Translations under genes and position numbers: made by a program | NCBI GenBank assembly: GCA_022760435.1 | Contig: JALEFY010000012.1 | Location: 1 to 64,000, forward strand | DNA length: 64,000 nucleotides | Reading direction: 5' to 3' | Origin: Neomegalonema sp. | GTDB taxonomy: Bacteria; Pseudomonadota; Alphaproteobacteria; Rhodobacterales; Rhodobacteraceae | The notes under the pieces: generated by a model | Seen by the model: the letters and a program-made list of their open reading frames with translations, nothing else | Databases searched by the model: none | Told to the model about the DNA's origin: nothing | Shown here: in pieces, positions 41,833 through 50,570 of the stretch | How the letters are laid out: each line of letters begins with the position of its first letter | Numbering within the stretch: the stretch's first letter is position 1

Positions 41833-43950
41833 TTGTCTCTACTCAACAGACCCAAGACCGCTCTGCAGTCCGCTCAGCAGCCCGCTCTGCCCGCGTATCG
41901 CGTTCGTGCGCAAGAACGGCTCGATGCTTTCATGATCGCGCAGCGCCAGACCCGGATTTGCGTCGTCTCCAACTGTCAGGCACCGGGCACAGCCCAGATC
42001 ATTCGTTACCTGTGCCCGCAAGCAGATGTCAGCGAGATCGATATCGGCGCATTGCGGCGTGCGATCAAGCAGGACAAGGCGGCGCCGATGCTGGCGCAGA
42101 TCGCGGCGGCCGATCATGTGTTGGCCAATCCACTGGCCGACCCGATGCTTCTGGAGGCCGGGATCGAGCCGGGCCGGATCACTTGGGTCCCATTCTTGCG
42201 GTTTTGCGCCTATCACCCCGATTTCGTCGTCGCCCAAGGCGAGGGGATCGAGCGGGTGCGCGGTGTGATCGGCGAATTGCAATCGCTCATTGCCCTGGTC
42301 GGTATCAAGCGCGGCATCGCTATCGAGCGGCTGGCACCGCTTTACTCTTGTGAGCGGTTTCAGGAAGCGGCGGGCTTTTTCGATCTATGGGCCAGCGAAC
42401 GCGCGGCTCTGATCAGTCGCGCCGAGCATTACGGCTATGATCTTCGGGGACATTTTGCCCGTTGGGTGCGCCATGAGCCGTTCATGTGGAGCCCGAACCA
42501 TCCGCGTATCGAGGTTCTGGCGGATGTGGTGCGCATGGCGCTCGAGAAGATCGGGCTGAACCCGTCGCGCGGACCGGTGCGTCTGCCCGACAATCTCGCG
42601 CGGGCGGCCACTTTGCCGGTCTACCCGCCTCTGGCCAAACGCTACGGGGTCAGCGGCGATCTGCGGGTGAAGCTGGGCACAGAGGCCGACGCGTTCGATC
42701 TGCCTGATCTGCTCCCGCTGCTCGAAGCGCTCTACCGCGATCTGGGCACGCACACGTTGAAAGTAACCGGGATCGGCCAGCGGCTGAAGAATATCGAAGC
42801 CGCCTTTGACGCGCTCGAGCCGGGCGGCGGCATGCGCGCGGCCAGCCTTTACCAGCCTGCGCAGGCGGCACCGGCAGCGCAAGCGGCGCAGCAGATCGCA
42901 CAAGTGACGTCGTCCGCAGCGCTCACTGCTCCAGCGAAGAAAGCGCCCGCTCGAAAGGAAAAGCCCGTGACCGCAGTCAAGGAGCGCCCTGCCTATCGCG
43001 ATGCCGATGATGCGCGCGTAGCCGCCTATCTCAATGGGCTGAAGACCCGCAAGCTTGCGGTGATCTCGAATTGTCAGGTCGTCGGCACGGCCAATATCCT
43101 GCGCTATCTGTGCCCCGATCTCCAGGTTCTGGAATTCGACATGGTCAAGTTGCGCCGACAAGCGGTGCAATACAATCGCACCGGCGATCCGAAGTTCCGC
43201 GCGATGGCACGGCAGATCGAGGAGTGCGATCAGGTGCTGGCTTCCGGGGTTGCCAAGGAGAGTCTCGAGGTCAATGAGATCGATCTCGAACGCGTCACCT
43301 GGATCCCCTTCGTCCGGTTTGCCGCCTTTCACCCCGATTTCGCGGTCCTGCATGATGCGAGCGGGAACCGCCTGCGCGGCGTTATTTCCGATGCGCATAG
43401 CCTGATCGCCTTTATCGGCGCGCGGCGCGGCCTTGATCCTGCGGCCATGCAGGAATGCTTCACCGAGCGTTTCATGGAAGCGGCGGGGTATTTCGATCAC
43501 TGGGAGGGTGAAAAGCAGGCGATGCTGGCGCGCGGCGAGGCGGCGGGTTTCGATCTACGGGTGCCATTTGCGCGCTGGGCGCGCGGGCCAGCCTTCATGT
43601 GGTCGCCGAGCCATCCGCGCATGAGCGTGATGGCGGAGGTCGTGGGGATGGTGCTGCCGCGTCTTGGCTATGCGCCGGTCACCAGTGAGATCACTGTCAT
43701 GGATAATCTGATGAAGGCGGCGATCCTGCCGGTCTACCCGCCGATCGCCAAGCGCTACGGCGTTCAGGGGCAGATGCGGGTCAAGCTGGCCTCGCATAAC
43801 GTCTCCATCGAAATGGCGCAGTTGCTGCCATTGCTCATCGATCTTTACAAGGATGTCGGGTTCGAGAACCTGACCATTGGCAACCAGTCGTTGCGTATCG
43901 CGCAAAAGGTCGAAACCGCCTTTGACGCGCTGGAAGGAGGCAGGCTGTGA
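41833..43950 (+). CDS. Tandem WcbI-like domain protein
   Basis: The 705-residue protein consists of two homologous halves joined by an Ala/Lys/Pro linker (about 345-400). The first half has RICVVSNCQAPGTAQIIRYLCP, ITWVPFLRFCAYHPDF, EPFMWSPNHPRIEVLADVV and LPVYPPLAKRYGV; the second has KLAVISNCQVVGTANILRYLCP, VTWIPFVRFAAFHPDF, PAFMWSPSHPRMSVMAEVV and LPVYPPIAKRYGV. This is the WcbI-type fold seen in capsule biosynthesis putative acyltransferases. I prefer TTG 41833 with AAGGA eight bases upstream; GTG 41809 overlapping the previous stop is an alternative. The next gene overlaps (GTGA) and encodes a GSCFA protein, a common partner, suggesting modification of a surface glycan. Confidence 0.82.
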   Translation: MSLLNRPKTALQSAQQPALPAYRVRAQERLDAFMIAQRQTRICVVSNCQAPGTAQIIRYLCPQADVSEIDIGALRRAIKQDKAAPMLAQIAAADHVLANPLADPMLLEAGIEPGRITWVPFLRFCAYHPDFVVAQGEGIERVRGVIGELQSLIALVGIKRGIAIERLAPLYSCERFQEAAGFFDLWASERAALISRAEHYGYDLRGHFARWVRHEPFMWSPNHPRIEVLADVVRMALEKIGLNPSRGPVRLPDNLARAATLPVYPPLAKRYGVSGDLRVKLGTEADAFDLPDLLPLLEALYRDLGTHTLKVTGIGQRLKNIEAAFDALEPGGGMRAASLYQPAQAAPAAQAAQQIAQVTSSAALTAPAKKAPARKEKPVTAVKERPAYRDADDARVAAYLNGLKTRKLAVISNCQVVGTANILRYLCPDLQVLEFDMVKLRRQAVQYNRTGDPKFRAMARQIEECDQVLASGVAKESLEVNEIDLERVTWIPFVRFAAFHPDFAVLHDASGNRLRGVISDAHSLIAFIGARRGLDPAAMQECFTERFMEAAGYFDHWEGEKQAMLARGEAAGFDLRVPFARWARGPAFMWSPSHPRMSVMAEVVGMVLPRLGYAPVTSEITVMDNLMKAAILPVYPPIAKRYGVQGQMRVKLASHNVSIEMAQLLPLLIDLYKDVGFENLTIGNQSLRIAQKVETAFDALEGGRL

Positions 43951-45029
43951 GCGACCCCGCTGCACCGAAGAATGCACCCGTCAATCCCTATCGCGGGCTG
44001 GCCGATCACCAATTCTGGCGTCGATCCGTCGCGCTGACCGATCGCTGGGCGTTTGACCCTGTGGTCAATCCCAAATTCAGGATCGAGACCGAAGAGCGGG
44101 TGGCAACGGCGGGGAGCTGTTTTGCCCAGCATATCGCCCGCACGCTGTCCGGGGTCGGCTTCAACTATTTCGTGCCCGAGGATGGCGGCGGGCTCGATCC
44201 GGCCGAGGCCAAGCGGCGCAATTTCGGGGTGTTCTCGGGCCGCTTTGGCAATATCTACACCGCGCGCCAGCTCAGGCAGGTGTTCGAGGAAGCCTTTGGC
44301 GGCCCGGCTCCGGTCGAGGATGCCTGGCAGCGCCCCGATGGCCGCTGGGTCGATCCGTACCGCCCGCAGGTCGAGCCCGATGGCTTTGACAGTCCCGATG
44401 CCGTGCGCGCCGAGCGCGCCGTGCATCTTGGCCATGTGCGCGCGATGTTCGAGGGTGCCGAGGTGTTCATGTTCACCCTCGGCCTGACCGAGGGCTGGCG
44501 CTCGCGCCGCGATGGCCGCGTCTTCCCGCTCGCTCCGGGCGTGGCGGGGGGCAGCTACGATCCGGCTCAGCACGAGTTCATCAATTTCGAGGTCGATGAG
44601 GTCATCGCCGACATGTCGGCCTTCGTCGAGGGCTTTCGCCGGATCAATCCAGGGGTCAAGATCGCCCTCACCGTCTCGCCGGTGCCGCTGATCGCGACCT
44701 ATGAGGATCGCAACGTGCTGGTCTCGACCACGCTCAGCAAGTCCGTGCTGCGGGTGGCGGCGGATGTGCTCAGTCGGCGTTTCGAGCTGCTGGATTATTT
44801 CCCGAGCTTCGAGATCATCACCGGCAATTACACCATGAGCAGCTATTACGAGGCCGATTTGCGGGAGGTCACGCCCGAAGGCGTTGCCCATGCGATGCGG
44901 GTGTTTCTGGCCAATTACACCGATCGTGGCGCGCGTCAGGCGGTGCCGAGCCAGACCGACACCACCGGTCTGTTCGACCTTGGCAATGATGTCGTTTGTG
45001 ACGAGGAAGCGATCGACGAGATCAGGTGA
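43947..45029 (+). CDS. GSCFA-domain protein
   Basis: The 360-residue product carries the family signature ATAGSCFAQHIARTL near residues 53-68, followed by NFGVFSGRFGNIYTARQLRQ, FMFTLGLTEGW, and VKIALTVSPVPLIATY with STTLSKSVLRVAADVL and PSFEIITG. GSCFA proteins are predicted SGNH-hydrolase/acyltransferase relatives: the Ser of GSCFA would be the nucleophile. GTG start overlaps the WcbI-like gene stop as GTGA, with GGAAGG just upstream. The pair probably modifies a polysaccharide or protein-linked glycan. Confidence 0.88.
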   Translation: MSDPAAPKNAPVNPYRGLADHQFWRRSVALTDRWAFDPVVNPKFRIETEERVATAGSCFAQHIARTLSGVGFNYFVPEDGGGLDPAEAKRRNFGVFSGRFGNIYTARQLRQVFEEAFGGPAPVEDAWQRPDGRWVDPYRPQVEPDGFDSPDAVRAERAVHLGHVRAMFEGAEVFMFTLGLTEGWRSRRDGRVFPLAPGVAGGSYDPAQHEFINFEVDEVIADMSAFVEGFRRINPGVKIALTVSPVPLIATYEDRNVLVSTTLSKSVLRVAADVLSRRFELLDYFPSFEIITGNYTMSSYYEADLREVTPEGVAHAMRVFLANYTDRGARQAVPSQTDTTGLFDLGNDVVCDEEAIDEIR

Positions 45030-45034
45030 CGGCG

Positions 45035-45742
45035 ATGTGTGGCCGATTTGCGCTCAGTGAGCCGATCGAGGAAATCGCGGCCGCCTTCGCCGCCGTGCCG
45101 CGCCCTGACTGCGCGGCGCTCGATCATCCGCGCTACAGTATCCGGCCAACGCAGCAGGTTATCGTGATCCGCGCGGGCGAGGCTGGTCGGCAGATGCTGC
45201 CGATGCGCTGGGGTTTCGTGCCGCACTGGTACAAGAGCCTTGGCGATGGTCCGCTGCTGATCAATGCCCGCGGCGAAAGCGTGCATGAAAAGCCGGCCTT
45301 CAAGGCTGCGTGCCGCGAGCGGCGCTGCCTGATCCCGGCCGATGGGTTCTACGAATGGCAGGCGGTCGGGGCGAAGGGCAAGCAGCCCTACTGGATCGCG
45401 CCGCGTGCCGGGGGCGGGATGGTCTTCGCCGGGATCTGGCAGGCCTGGCAGGATCTGGAGACGGTGGCCATCGTCACTTGCGCGGCCAATGAAGCGATGC
45501 GCCCCTTGCATGAGCGGCTTCCGGTCGCAATCGCACAAGCAGACGCGGCGCTCTGGCTCGGGGAGGAAGGGCATGGTGCTGCGGCGCTGATGCACGCCCC
45601 GGCCGAGGATTTCTACGACTTCCATCCGGTTTCGGCCGAGATCGGCAAGGGCGGCAAGGCGGCGCCCGATCATCCGGGATTGCGCAGGCCGGTTGACCCT
45701 CCTGCTGGCCCCCCTGCACCCGAGATCGGCCCGCTGTTATAG
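45035..45742 (+). CDS. SOS response-associated peptidase-type protein (SRAP/YedK)
   Basis: The 235-residue product has the SRAP hallmarks: MCGRFALS, where Cys2 becomes the N-terminal catalytic residue that crosslinks to abasic sites, RYSIRPTQQ, MRWGFVPHWYK, INARGESVHEKPAFKAACRERRCLIPADGFYEW, and TCAANEAMRPLHERLPV. YedK/HMCES shields abasic sites in single-stranded DNA. ATG 45035 is fixed by the need for Cys at position 2. It follows the GSCFA gene by five bases and probably shares its transcript. Confidence 0.94.
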   Translation: MCGRFALSEPIEEIAAAFAAVPRPDCAALDHPRYSIRPTQQVIVIRAGEAGRQMLPMRWGFVPHWYKSLGDGPLLINARGESVHEKPAFKAACRERRCLIPADGFYEWQAVGAKGKQPYWIAPRAGGGMVFAGIWQAWQDLETVAIVTCAANEAMRPLHERLPVAIAQADAALWLGEEGHGAAALMHAPAEDFYDFHPVSAEIGKGGKAAPDHPGLRRPVDPPAGPPAPEIGPLL

Positions 45743-45991
45743 CCCGCCGCGCAGGTTGCGCTTGCACTGGCGCGGGGCGCCGCGCGCGGAATAGGCATCG
45801 ACACCGCAGGTCGCGCACACATAGCGCTGCTGCTCACCGAGCCGCCGCGTCGGGTCCCGCCGCCATTTGCAGGCCCGTCCCGACAACAATCGCCCCGACA
45901 GCAATCGGTTGAAAAAGCCCTCGAGGCCAAGCATTCGGCGGCGCCCATAGAGGACGGCGATCAGCAAAATGAGGAGAAAGATCAGTTCCAT
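45737..45991 (-). CDS. Small membrane-anchored protein with Cys pair
   Basis: The 84-residue product has one N-terminal helix (MELIFLLILLIAVLYG), a basic middle with a 15-base tandem repeat (RLLSGRLLSGR), and a short Cys motif (YVCATCG...QCKR) that may bind metal as half a zinc ribbon. The stop overlaps the convergent SRAP stop by six bases. No good Shine-Dalgarno element precedes the ATG and the family is not recognised, so this call is moderate. Confidence 0.5.
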   Translation of the reverse strand: MELIFLLILLIAVLYGRRRMLGLEGFFNRLLSGRLLSGRACKWRRDPTRRLGEQQRYVCATCGVDAYSARGAPRQCKRNLRGGL

Positions 45992-46052
45992 GGGAGGGAA
46001 ATAGGGCGCAGCCTCGCGCATTGCGAGGGCCGCGCCCCAGCTCAATCGTCGC

Positions 46053-46739
46053 TTATTTCAGCACGCGGGCGAGCAGATCATCGGCCACCGAGCCATCGCC
46101 ATCGGCATCGAACATGCCAAGCAGCGAGTCGAGACCACCCTTGTCGGCGCTGGCCGGGGCGGATTTGGCGCCGCCACCCAGCATCCCCATGACCGATCCG
46201 AGCAGCCCGCCACCCGAAGAGCCGCTGCTGGCGCCGCCGCCGAGCATGCCCATGATCGCGCCCAGATTGCCGCTATCGCCCGACAGCACCGAGCCGATGA
46301 TGTTGTTGAGGCCGCTATCGGCGCTTTCACGCTTTTGCATACCGCCCAGAACCATCGAGGTGATGGTCGGCAGCATCGCCATGATGGTACCGGTATCGAG
46401 ACCGACCTTAGGGGCGGCTTCATTGGCCACCGCATCGGCAATCGCGCCGCTCTGACCGCCAAAGATGCCTTCGAGGAATTGCTGGCCTTGCACTTCCGCC
46501 GCTTCGGTATCGGCATCAAGCGACTCATGGGCGGCGGCCGCATCATTCGAGCGCAGGAAGCCCGCCAGTTGTTGCAGGCCCTCAGGCGATTGCGCCTTTT
46601 GCTTCACGCCCGAGGAGACCGCTGGCAGCACCTGGCTCGCGACCTGTTGCGCCTGCTCCGGCGTGATGCCGAATTTATTGGCCAGCGCCTGGATCCCTTG
46701 ACCACCCTGTGCGGAGGCCAGCATTTCCATCATGTTCAT
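46053..46739 (-). CDS. DUF937-like protein
   Basis: The 228-residue product begins MNMMEMLASAQGGQGIQALANKFGITPEQAQQVASQVLPAVSSGVKQKAQS, then QQFLEGIFGGQSGAIADAVANEAAPKVGLDTGTIMAMLPTITSMVLGGMQ, the two-copy helical pattern of DUF937 (YidB-like) proteins. The C-terminal part is Gly/Ser-rich (LGGGASSGSSGGGLLG) and ends with an EF-hand-like loop (FDADGDGSVADDLL). GGAGTGGG precedes the ATG. Function of the family is unknown. The following 212 bases up to the zinc-ribbon gene show no feature. Confidence 0.82.
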   Translation of the reverse strand: MNMMEMLASAQGGQGIQALANKFGITPEQAQQVASQVLPAVSSGVKQKAQSPEGLQQLAGFLRSNDAAAAHESLDADTEAAEVQGQQFLEGIFGGQSGAIADAVANEAAPKVGLDTGTIMAMLPTITSMVLGGMQKRESADSGLNNIIGSVLSGDSGNLGAIMGMLGGGASSGSSGGGLLGSVMGMLGGGAKSAPASADKGGLDSLLGMFDADGDGSVADDLLARVLK

Positions 46740-46951
46740 GATCCCACTCCTGTCGACTTGTGTTGATGCGCTCGGGTTCGTTCTTGGGCATGGACCGCAT
46801 GTCAACGCGAGCGCGGTCCCCTCGGAACGCGGTCACGACTGGTGTAGCCCGGAAATCCGGCTCGGCAAACAGCCAAAAAGCGGACCTGACCCCGAACTTG
46901 ACCGCGAACTTGGGTCCGTATGCGCGCCTTGGAAGCCGCATCCCTGCGCGC

Positions 46952-48145
46952 TCACCCTTGCGCGGCCAGCACCGCGATCAGCGTCACGAGCGCGAGGCCG
47001 AGAGCGGCGGCGAGCGCGATCTTCCAGGACGAATACGGGCGCTCCCCGATCACCTCGCCAGTGCGGCCATTGACGACGAAACGGTAGCTCTTGCCGCCAT
47101 ATTGATACGCGGCGAGATAGACCGGGAGCAGGATATGCTTGAAGGTCTCATGGCTGGTTTCGGTATCGATGCGGGCGATGCGCTGTTGATCGCCGCCGAT
47201 ATCGAACCGCACATCGCGGCGGATGGTCAGATCCATCACCGCGCGGGCGGCGGCAAAGCCTTCCTCGAGATCGACCGAATAGCTTTCTGCGGCAAATCCG
47301 GCGAGATAGCTCGGCGTGTAGGGTTGCAAGGCGTGCAGGTCCCAGGCCTCGAGCTTGTCGGCCATCCGCCCCGGCAAGGTGCGGCTGCCGCGCACCAACA
47401 CATCGTCAAACAGCCGCTCAACATGGCCCGCGACCGGCGTCCAGCGGGTTTTCGGCACCCGTCGCTGAACCCGCTTGTGCTTGCCATCGACCAAAACGGT
47501 CTGCCATTCGGTGACGTAATAGGTGTCGCCGCGTTGGCCGGCATAGTCCGAGCGCGTCTGCGCATCGAAGGTCCAATAGGGCAGGTAGACGCCCTGCAGC
47601 GCCCGCCCGGCCCGGGCGTAGCTGCGCACGCCATTGGGGGCGAACCACAATCCTTCCAGCCAGCGCGCCAGCGCCCCGCGCGCCTCGCGCTCGGTAAGGG
47701 CGAAGGGAAGGATGCCCTTGGGCTTGAAATGACGATGCGCGCCGGTATCGGTGACGATCGGCGTGGCGCAAAACGGGCATTCGCTGGCGTGATGGCCCTC
47801 GGCCATCGAGAAATCGGCACCGCAATTGGTGCAGTGCAGGCTCGCTGTCGTCTCAACCTCGCTGCGGTCGATCTCCTGAGCGAGGGCGCGGCGGAAATCG
47901 AGCTCGGCCACCAAGGGGCCCGCATCGCCTTGCATTGCCTGGCCTTGCATCGCCTGGCCCTGCAAGGAACTGCGGCCCGGCATCGCCAGCGGATCCGGCG
48001 CGCTGCGTGCCCGCTCCATCGGGTGGACATGGCCGCAATAATCGCATGTGAGCGCCTGCGCGCCCGGCTCGAAACGCAGATCCGCCCCGCATTGCGCGCA
48101 GGGAAAACGGGTCGGTTCGGTGAGAGTTTCGGGCATCTTGTCCAT
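46952..48145 (-). CDS. Double zinc-ribbon membrane protein (PriA-like zinc-finger type)
   Basis: The 397-residue product has two zinc ribbons: FPCAQCGADLRFEPGAQALTCDYCGHVH (residues about 14-40) and LHCTNCGADFSMAEGHHASECPFCATPI (about 100-130). A beta-rich middle (GVYLPYWTFDAQTRSDYAGQRGDTYYVTEW) and a C-terminal membrane helix (WKIALAAALGLALVTLIAVLAA) follow. A 15-base tandem repeat inserts QGQAM twice between the ribbons. Such proteins are often labelled helicase-like from the zinc fingers, but there is no helicase domain. Its usual partner is an SPFH protein, which is encoded about 670 bases upstream. Start at ATG 48145; 48136 is possible. Confidence 0.82.
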   Translation of the reverse strand: MDKMPETLTEPTRFPCAQCGADLRFEPGAQALTCDYCGHVHPMERARSAPDPLAMPGRSSLQGQAMQGQAMQGDAGPLVAELDFRRALAQEIDRSEVETTASLHCTNCGADFSMAEGHHASECPFCATPIVTDTGAHRHFKPKGILPFALTEREARGALARWLEGLWFAPNGVRSYARAGRALQGVYLPYWTFDAQTRSDYAGQRGDTYYVTEWQTVLVDGKHKRVQRRVPKTRWTPVAGHVERLFDDVLVRGSRTLPGRMADKLEAWDLHALQPYTPSYLAGFAAESYSVDLEEGFAAARAVMDLTIRRDVRFDIGGDQQRIARIDTETSHETFKHILLPVYLAAYQYGGKSYRFVVNGRTGEVIGERPYSSWKIALAAALGLALVTLIAVLAAQG

Positions 48146-48206
48146 GGCGGCGGTGTAGCAGCGCGCCCCTGCCTTGGCCAAGTGTTTCATCTCACCGCTC
48201 GGCTTG

Positions 48207-48234
48207 GTCGATCCCGCCAAGGAGGGATCGACCG
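48207..48234 (-). terminator. 10-bp perfect hairpin after the RTX remnant
   Basis: GGTCGATCCC, an eight-base loop and GGGATCGACC pair perfectly. It lies about 22 bases beyond the stop of the RTX remnant in the same direction and may be its old terminator. No long T-run follows. Confidence 0.55.
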
Positions 48235-48255
48235 GCTTCACACCCTTATTGCGGA

Positions 48256-48399
48256 TCAGAAGACGAAATCGTCCTCGGCGAAGTCGGCGAGGCTCATGTT
48301 GTTGAACACGATCTTGTCGGTCGCGCTCAAGCTCAGTTCGACCCGACCATCGCTCTCGATCGCATGGGCCATCAGTTCGGCGAGCGAGCGCAAAACATG
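48256..48399 (-). pseudogene. Remnant of an RTX/T1SS substrate C-terminus
   Basis: The last 47 residues of a short open frame (LRSLAELMAHAIESDGRVEL...DKIVFNNMSLADFAEDDFVF) look like the end of an RTX protein: an amphipathic stretch, an I-x-F/L-x-N/G-V-x-LADL unit and the final DDFVF seen in type I secretion substrates, including the DDFIVYY end of the RTX gene at 58995. No GGxGxD repeats or good start lie upstream. It is best read as the 3' end of a deleted RTX gene. Confidence 0.6.
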
Positions 48400-48504
48400 T
48401 CTTCGATCGCATCCCCATTTCTCCCTAGTTTGTATTCGCCGAGATCTGCCTCGCTGTGGTGAATCATCCCAAGAACACTTTCCGCAATCTGAGTAGCAGC
48501 CCAA

Positions 48505-48812
48505 TCAAATGTTCGCAATAAGTTTTAACAAAGATCTTCTGGAAATGATTTGTTCATGGTATGGGTCGTGAGGGCGGGATTCGCGGTGGAGGGCGAGAAG
48601 ATGTCCGAGCGTTGGAACATTGTTTACAAGGCGCATGAGGGAGCCGTGCTCAGCGGGCTTGAAGCATGGGCGAAGCAATCCTTGGCACAGGTCAAGGCTC
48701 CCGCGGCTTGGGACGCCGCCGAGCGCTTCATTCACATAACCCGTAAGGGCGATCAGCAGCGATGTCAGTTGAGTGTTCTTCGGCGGACGCACTCATGATC
48801 GCCGCGCGTGCC
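48505..48812. other. Unassigned AT-richer segment, possible mobile or deleted-gene debris
   Basis: This 308-base stretch lies between the RTX remnant and the SPFH gene and is more AT-rich than its surroundings, notably 48420-48560. Two opposing open frames of 82 and 95 codons cross it. The plus frame (ending in HITRKGDQQRCQLSVLRRTHS) and the minus frame show no recognisable family. I do not call either a gene. Confidence 0.4.
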
Positions 48813-49949
48813 TCAAGCTCCCGGCAGGGCGGGTGGTTTCTGGTCGAACAGGGCTTCGAGCGCGGCTTGGCTGCCGGCGGGGGCCCAGGCGGCCATGCCG
48901 TTCTTCCACACGAGGGTGCTGCCGGTGAGCTGGCCGCCTTGCGCCATCTCGGCCAGTGCGACGAGGCTGTGCGGGCCGCTCGCCACGCCATCGAGCGCCA
49001 CATGCCATTCGGCTTGCGCGCCGGGCAGAGGGGGAGGGCTCATGTGGGAAGGGTTCATGTGGGACGGACCCGAGGCGGCAGGGGCTGCGCTTTGACCCGG
49101 AGCGAACACCCCGGCCAGATCGCGGCCCATGCTCATGCCCGCACCCATGCCGAGCCCGGTTCCGATCGCCCCGCCAGCGCTCGCACCCTCGCGGATCGCC
49201 TCGGCCGCCTGATATTGCGCATAGCGGCGCAGATCGCCGACCACGCCCATCGACGTGCGCCGATCCAGCGCCTTCTCCACCTCATCGGGCAGCGAGATGT
49301 TCTCGACCAGCAGTTTCGAGATCTCGACGCCGTAAGTCGCCATCTCCGGATTGATCCGCTCGCGCAGGAAATTGCCCAGATCATCGAGATTGGCGGCCAG
49401 ATCCAGCACCGGGATCTTCGCGGTCGCAAGCGCATTCGAGAAGCGGGTGACGATGATGTTGCGCAACTGCCCGGCGATCTCGTCGGTGGTGAACTCGCCA
49501 TCGGTGCCCACAATCTCGCGCAGGAACACGCCCGGCTCGATCACCCGCATCGCATAGGTGCCATAGGCGCGCAGGCGGGTCGGGCCGAACTCAGGATCGC
49601 GGATCATCAACGGGTTCTTGGTGCCCCATTTGAGATCGGTGAACTGCCGGGTCGAGACGTAATAGACCTCCGACTTGAACGGGCTTTCAAAGCCGTGATC
49701 CCAGTGCTGCAAGCTCGACAGGATCGGCAGGTTGGCGGTCTTCAGCCGATAGAGCCCCGGCGGGAAGATATCGGCGAGCTTGCCCTCATGCACGAACACG
49801 GCGGCCTGACCCTCGCGCACGGTGAGCTTGGCGCTGTGCTTGATCTCATGGCCCTGACGCTCGAACCGCCAGACCAGCGTGTCGGAGGTGTCGTCGGTCC
49901 AGGCGATGACGTCGATGAACTGACCAAACAGCGTGTCGAACAGGCTCAT
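48813..49949 (-). CDS. SPFH-domain protein with C-terminal GYF_2 domain
   Basis: The 378-residue protein has an SPFH (stomatin/prohibitin-like) domain of the YdjI group: KLTVREGQAAVFVHEGKLADIFPPGLYRLKTANLPIL, GTKNPLMIRDPEFGPTRLRAYGTYAMRVIEP, and EISKLLVENISLPDEVEKALDRRTSMGVVGDLRRYAQYQAAEAI. After a Gly/Pro/Ser linker comes a GYF_2 (DUF4339) domain (EWHVALDGVASGPHSLVALAEMAQGGQLTGSTLVWKNGMAAW). It probably works with the double zinc-ribbon protein, a frequent neighbour. It may form membrane-associated scaffolds. Confidence 0.9.
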   Translation of the reverse strand: MSLFDTLFGQFIDVIAWTDDTSDTLVWRFERQGHEIKHSAKLTVREGQAAVFVHEGKLADIFPPGLYRLKTANLPILSSLQHWDHGFESPFKSEVYYVSTRQFTDLKWGTKNPLMIRDPEFGPTRLRAYGTYAMRVIEPGVFLREIVGTDGEFTTDEIAGQLRNIIVTRFSNALATAKIPVLDLAANLDDLGNFLRERINPEMATYGVEISKLLVENISLPDEVEKALDRRTSMGVVGDLRRYAQYQAAEAIREGASAGGAIGTGLGMGAGMSMGRDLAGVFAPGQSAAPAASGPSHMNPSHMSPPPLPGAQAEWHVALDGVASGPHSLVALAEMAQGGQLTGSTLVWKNGMAAWAPAGSQAALEALFDQKPPALPGA

Positions 49950-50036
49950 GGCGCGGGTCTCCCGAATGCGGATGCGTTGGCTTTGGCTCTGGTATGGCGT
50001 CTCCGCCTTGCGCGTGCAAGCGCCGGTGCGGGCCGT

Positions 50037-50570
50037 TCAGCCGAGCAGGCTGCGGGTGAGCCAACGCGCGGCGAGCGCCGCCCGGCCATCCTCGAGCTCG
50101 ATGCGCACCGCGAGGGTGAGGGTGATCTCGCCCGGCTTGCGCTCTTTAAGATCGAGCAGCGTGAAGGCACCGCGGACACAGGCGCCGCTTGGCACCGGGG
50201 CGAGAAAGCGCAGCTTGTCAAAGCCGAGATTGATGCCGGCGCGCTGGCCGATCAGATCCGGAACCGCCGTCTGGCTCATCGGCGCGATCAGCGACAGGGT
50301 GAGAAAACCATGCGCGACCGGGCCGCCGAACGGTCCTTCGGCTGCGGCGCGGGCGGGGTCGGTATGGATGAATTGGCGGTCCTCGGTCACATCGGCGAAG
50401 GCTTCGATGCGCGCTTGCGGCACCGCGAACCAGGGCGAGTGCCACGGGGCTGCGCTGATCCGCTGCTGCATGAGCGCCAGAGCGATCGGCTCCGGCCGGG
50501 GCAAGGGGATGTCGCGCGCTGCGGGCCAGTCAAGGCTGTCGGAGAGGCTATCGGAGAGGCGCTCGGTCAT
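50037..50570 (-). CDS. MaoC-family hotdog dehydratase/hydratase
   Basis: The 177-residue product has the MaoC active-site block QARIEAFADVTEDRQFIHTDPARAAAEGPFGGPVAHGFLTLSLI, with the Asp/His pair (hydratase 2 motif), followed by the NLGFDKLRFLAPVPSGACVRG strand. It would hydrate or dehydrate an acyl-CoA. The ATG overlaps the Lrp stop (ATGA), so the two are translated together. Extra N-terminal 45 residues have no recognised domain. Substrate not known. Confidence 0.88.
   Translation of the reverse strand: MTERLSDSLSDSLDWPAARDIPLPRPEPIALALMQQRISAAPWHSPWFAVPQARIEAFADVTEDRQFIHTDPARAAAEGPFGGPVAHGFLTLSLIAPMSQTAVPDLIGQRAGINLGFDKLRFLAPVPSGACVRGAFTLLDLKERKPGEITLTLAVRIELEDGRAALAARWLTRSLLG

Noticed and set aside
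48505..48798. Small genes of 82 or 95 codons between the RTX remnant and the SPFH gene
   Set aside because: No family, no convincing ribosome site with matching codon bias, and the two frames oppose each other over the same bases; listed only as unassigned sequence.
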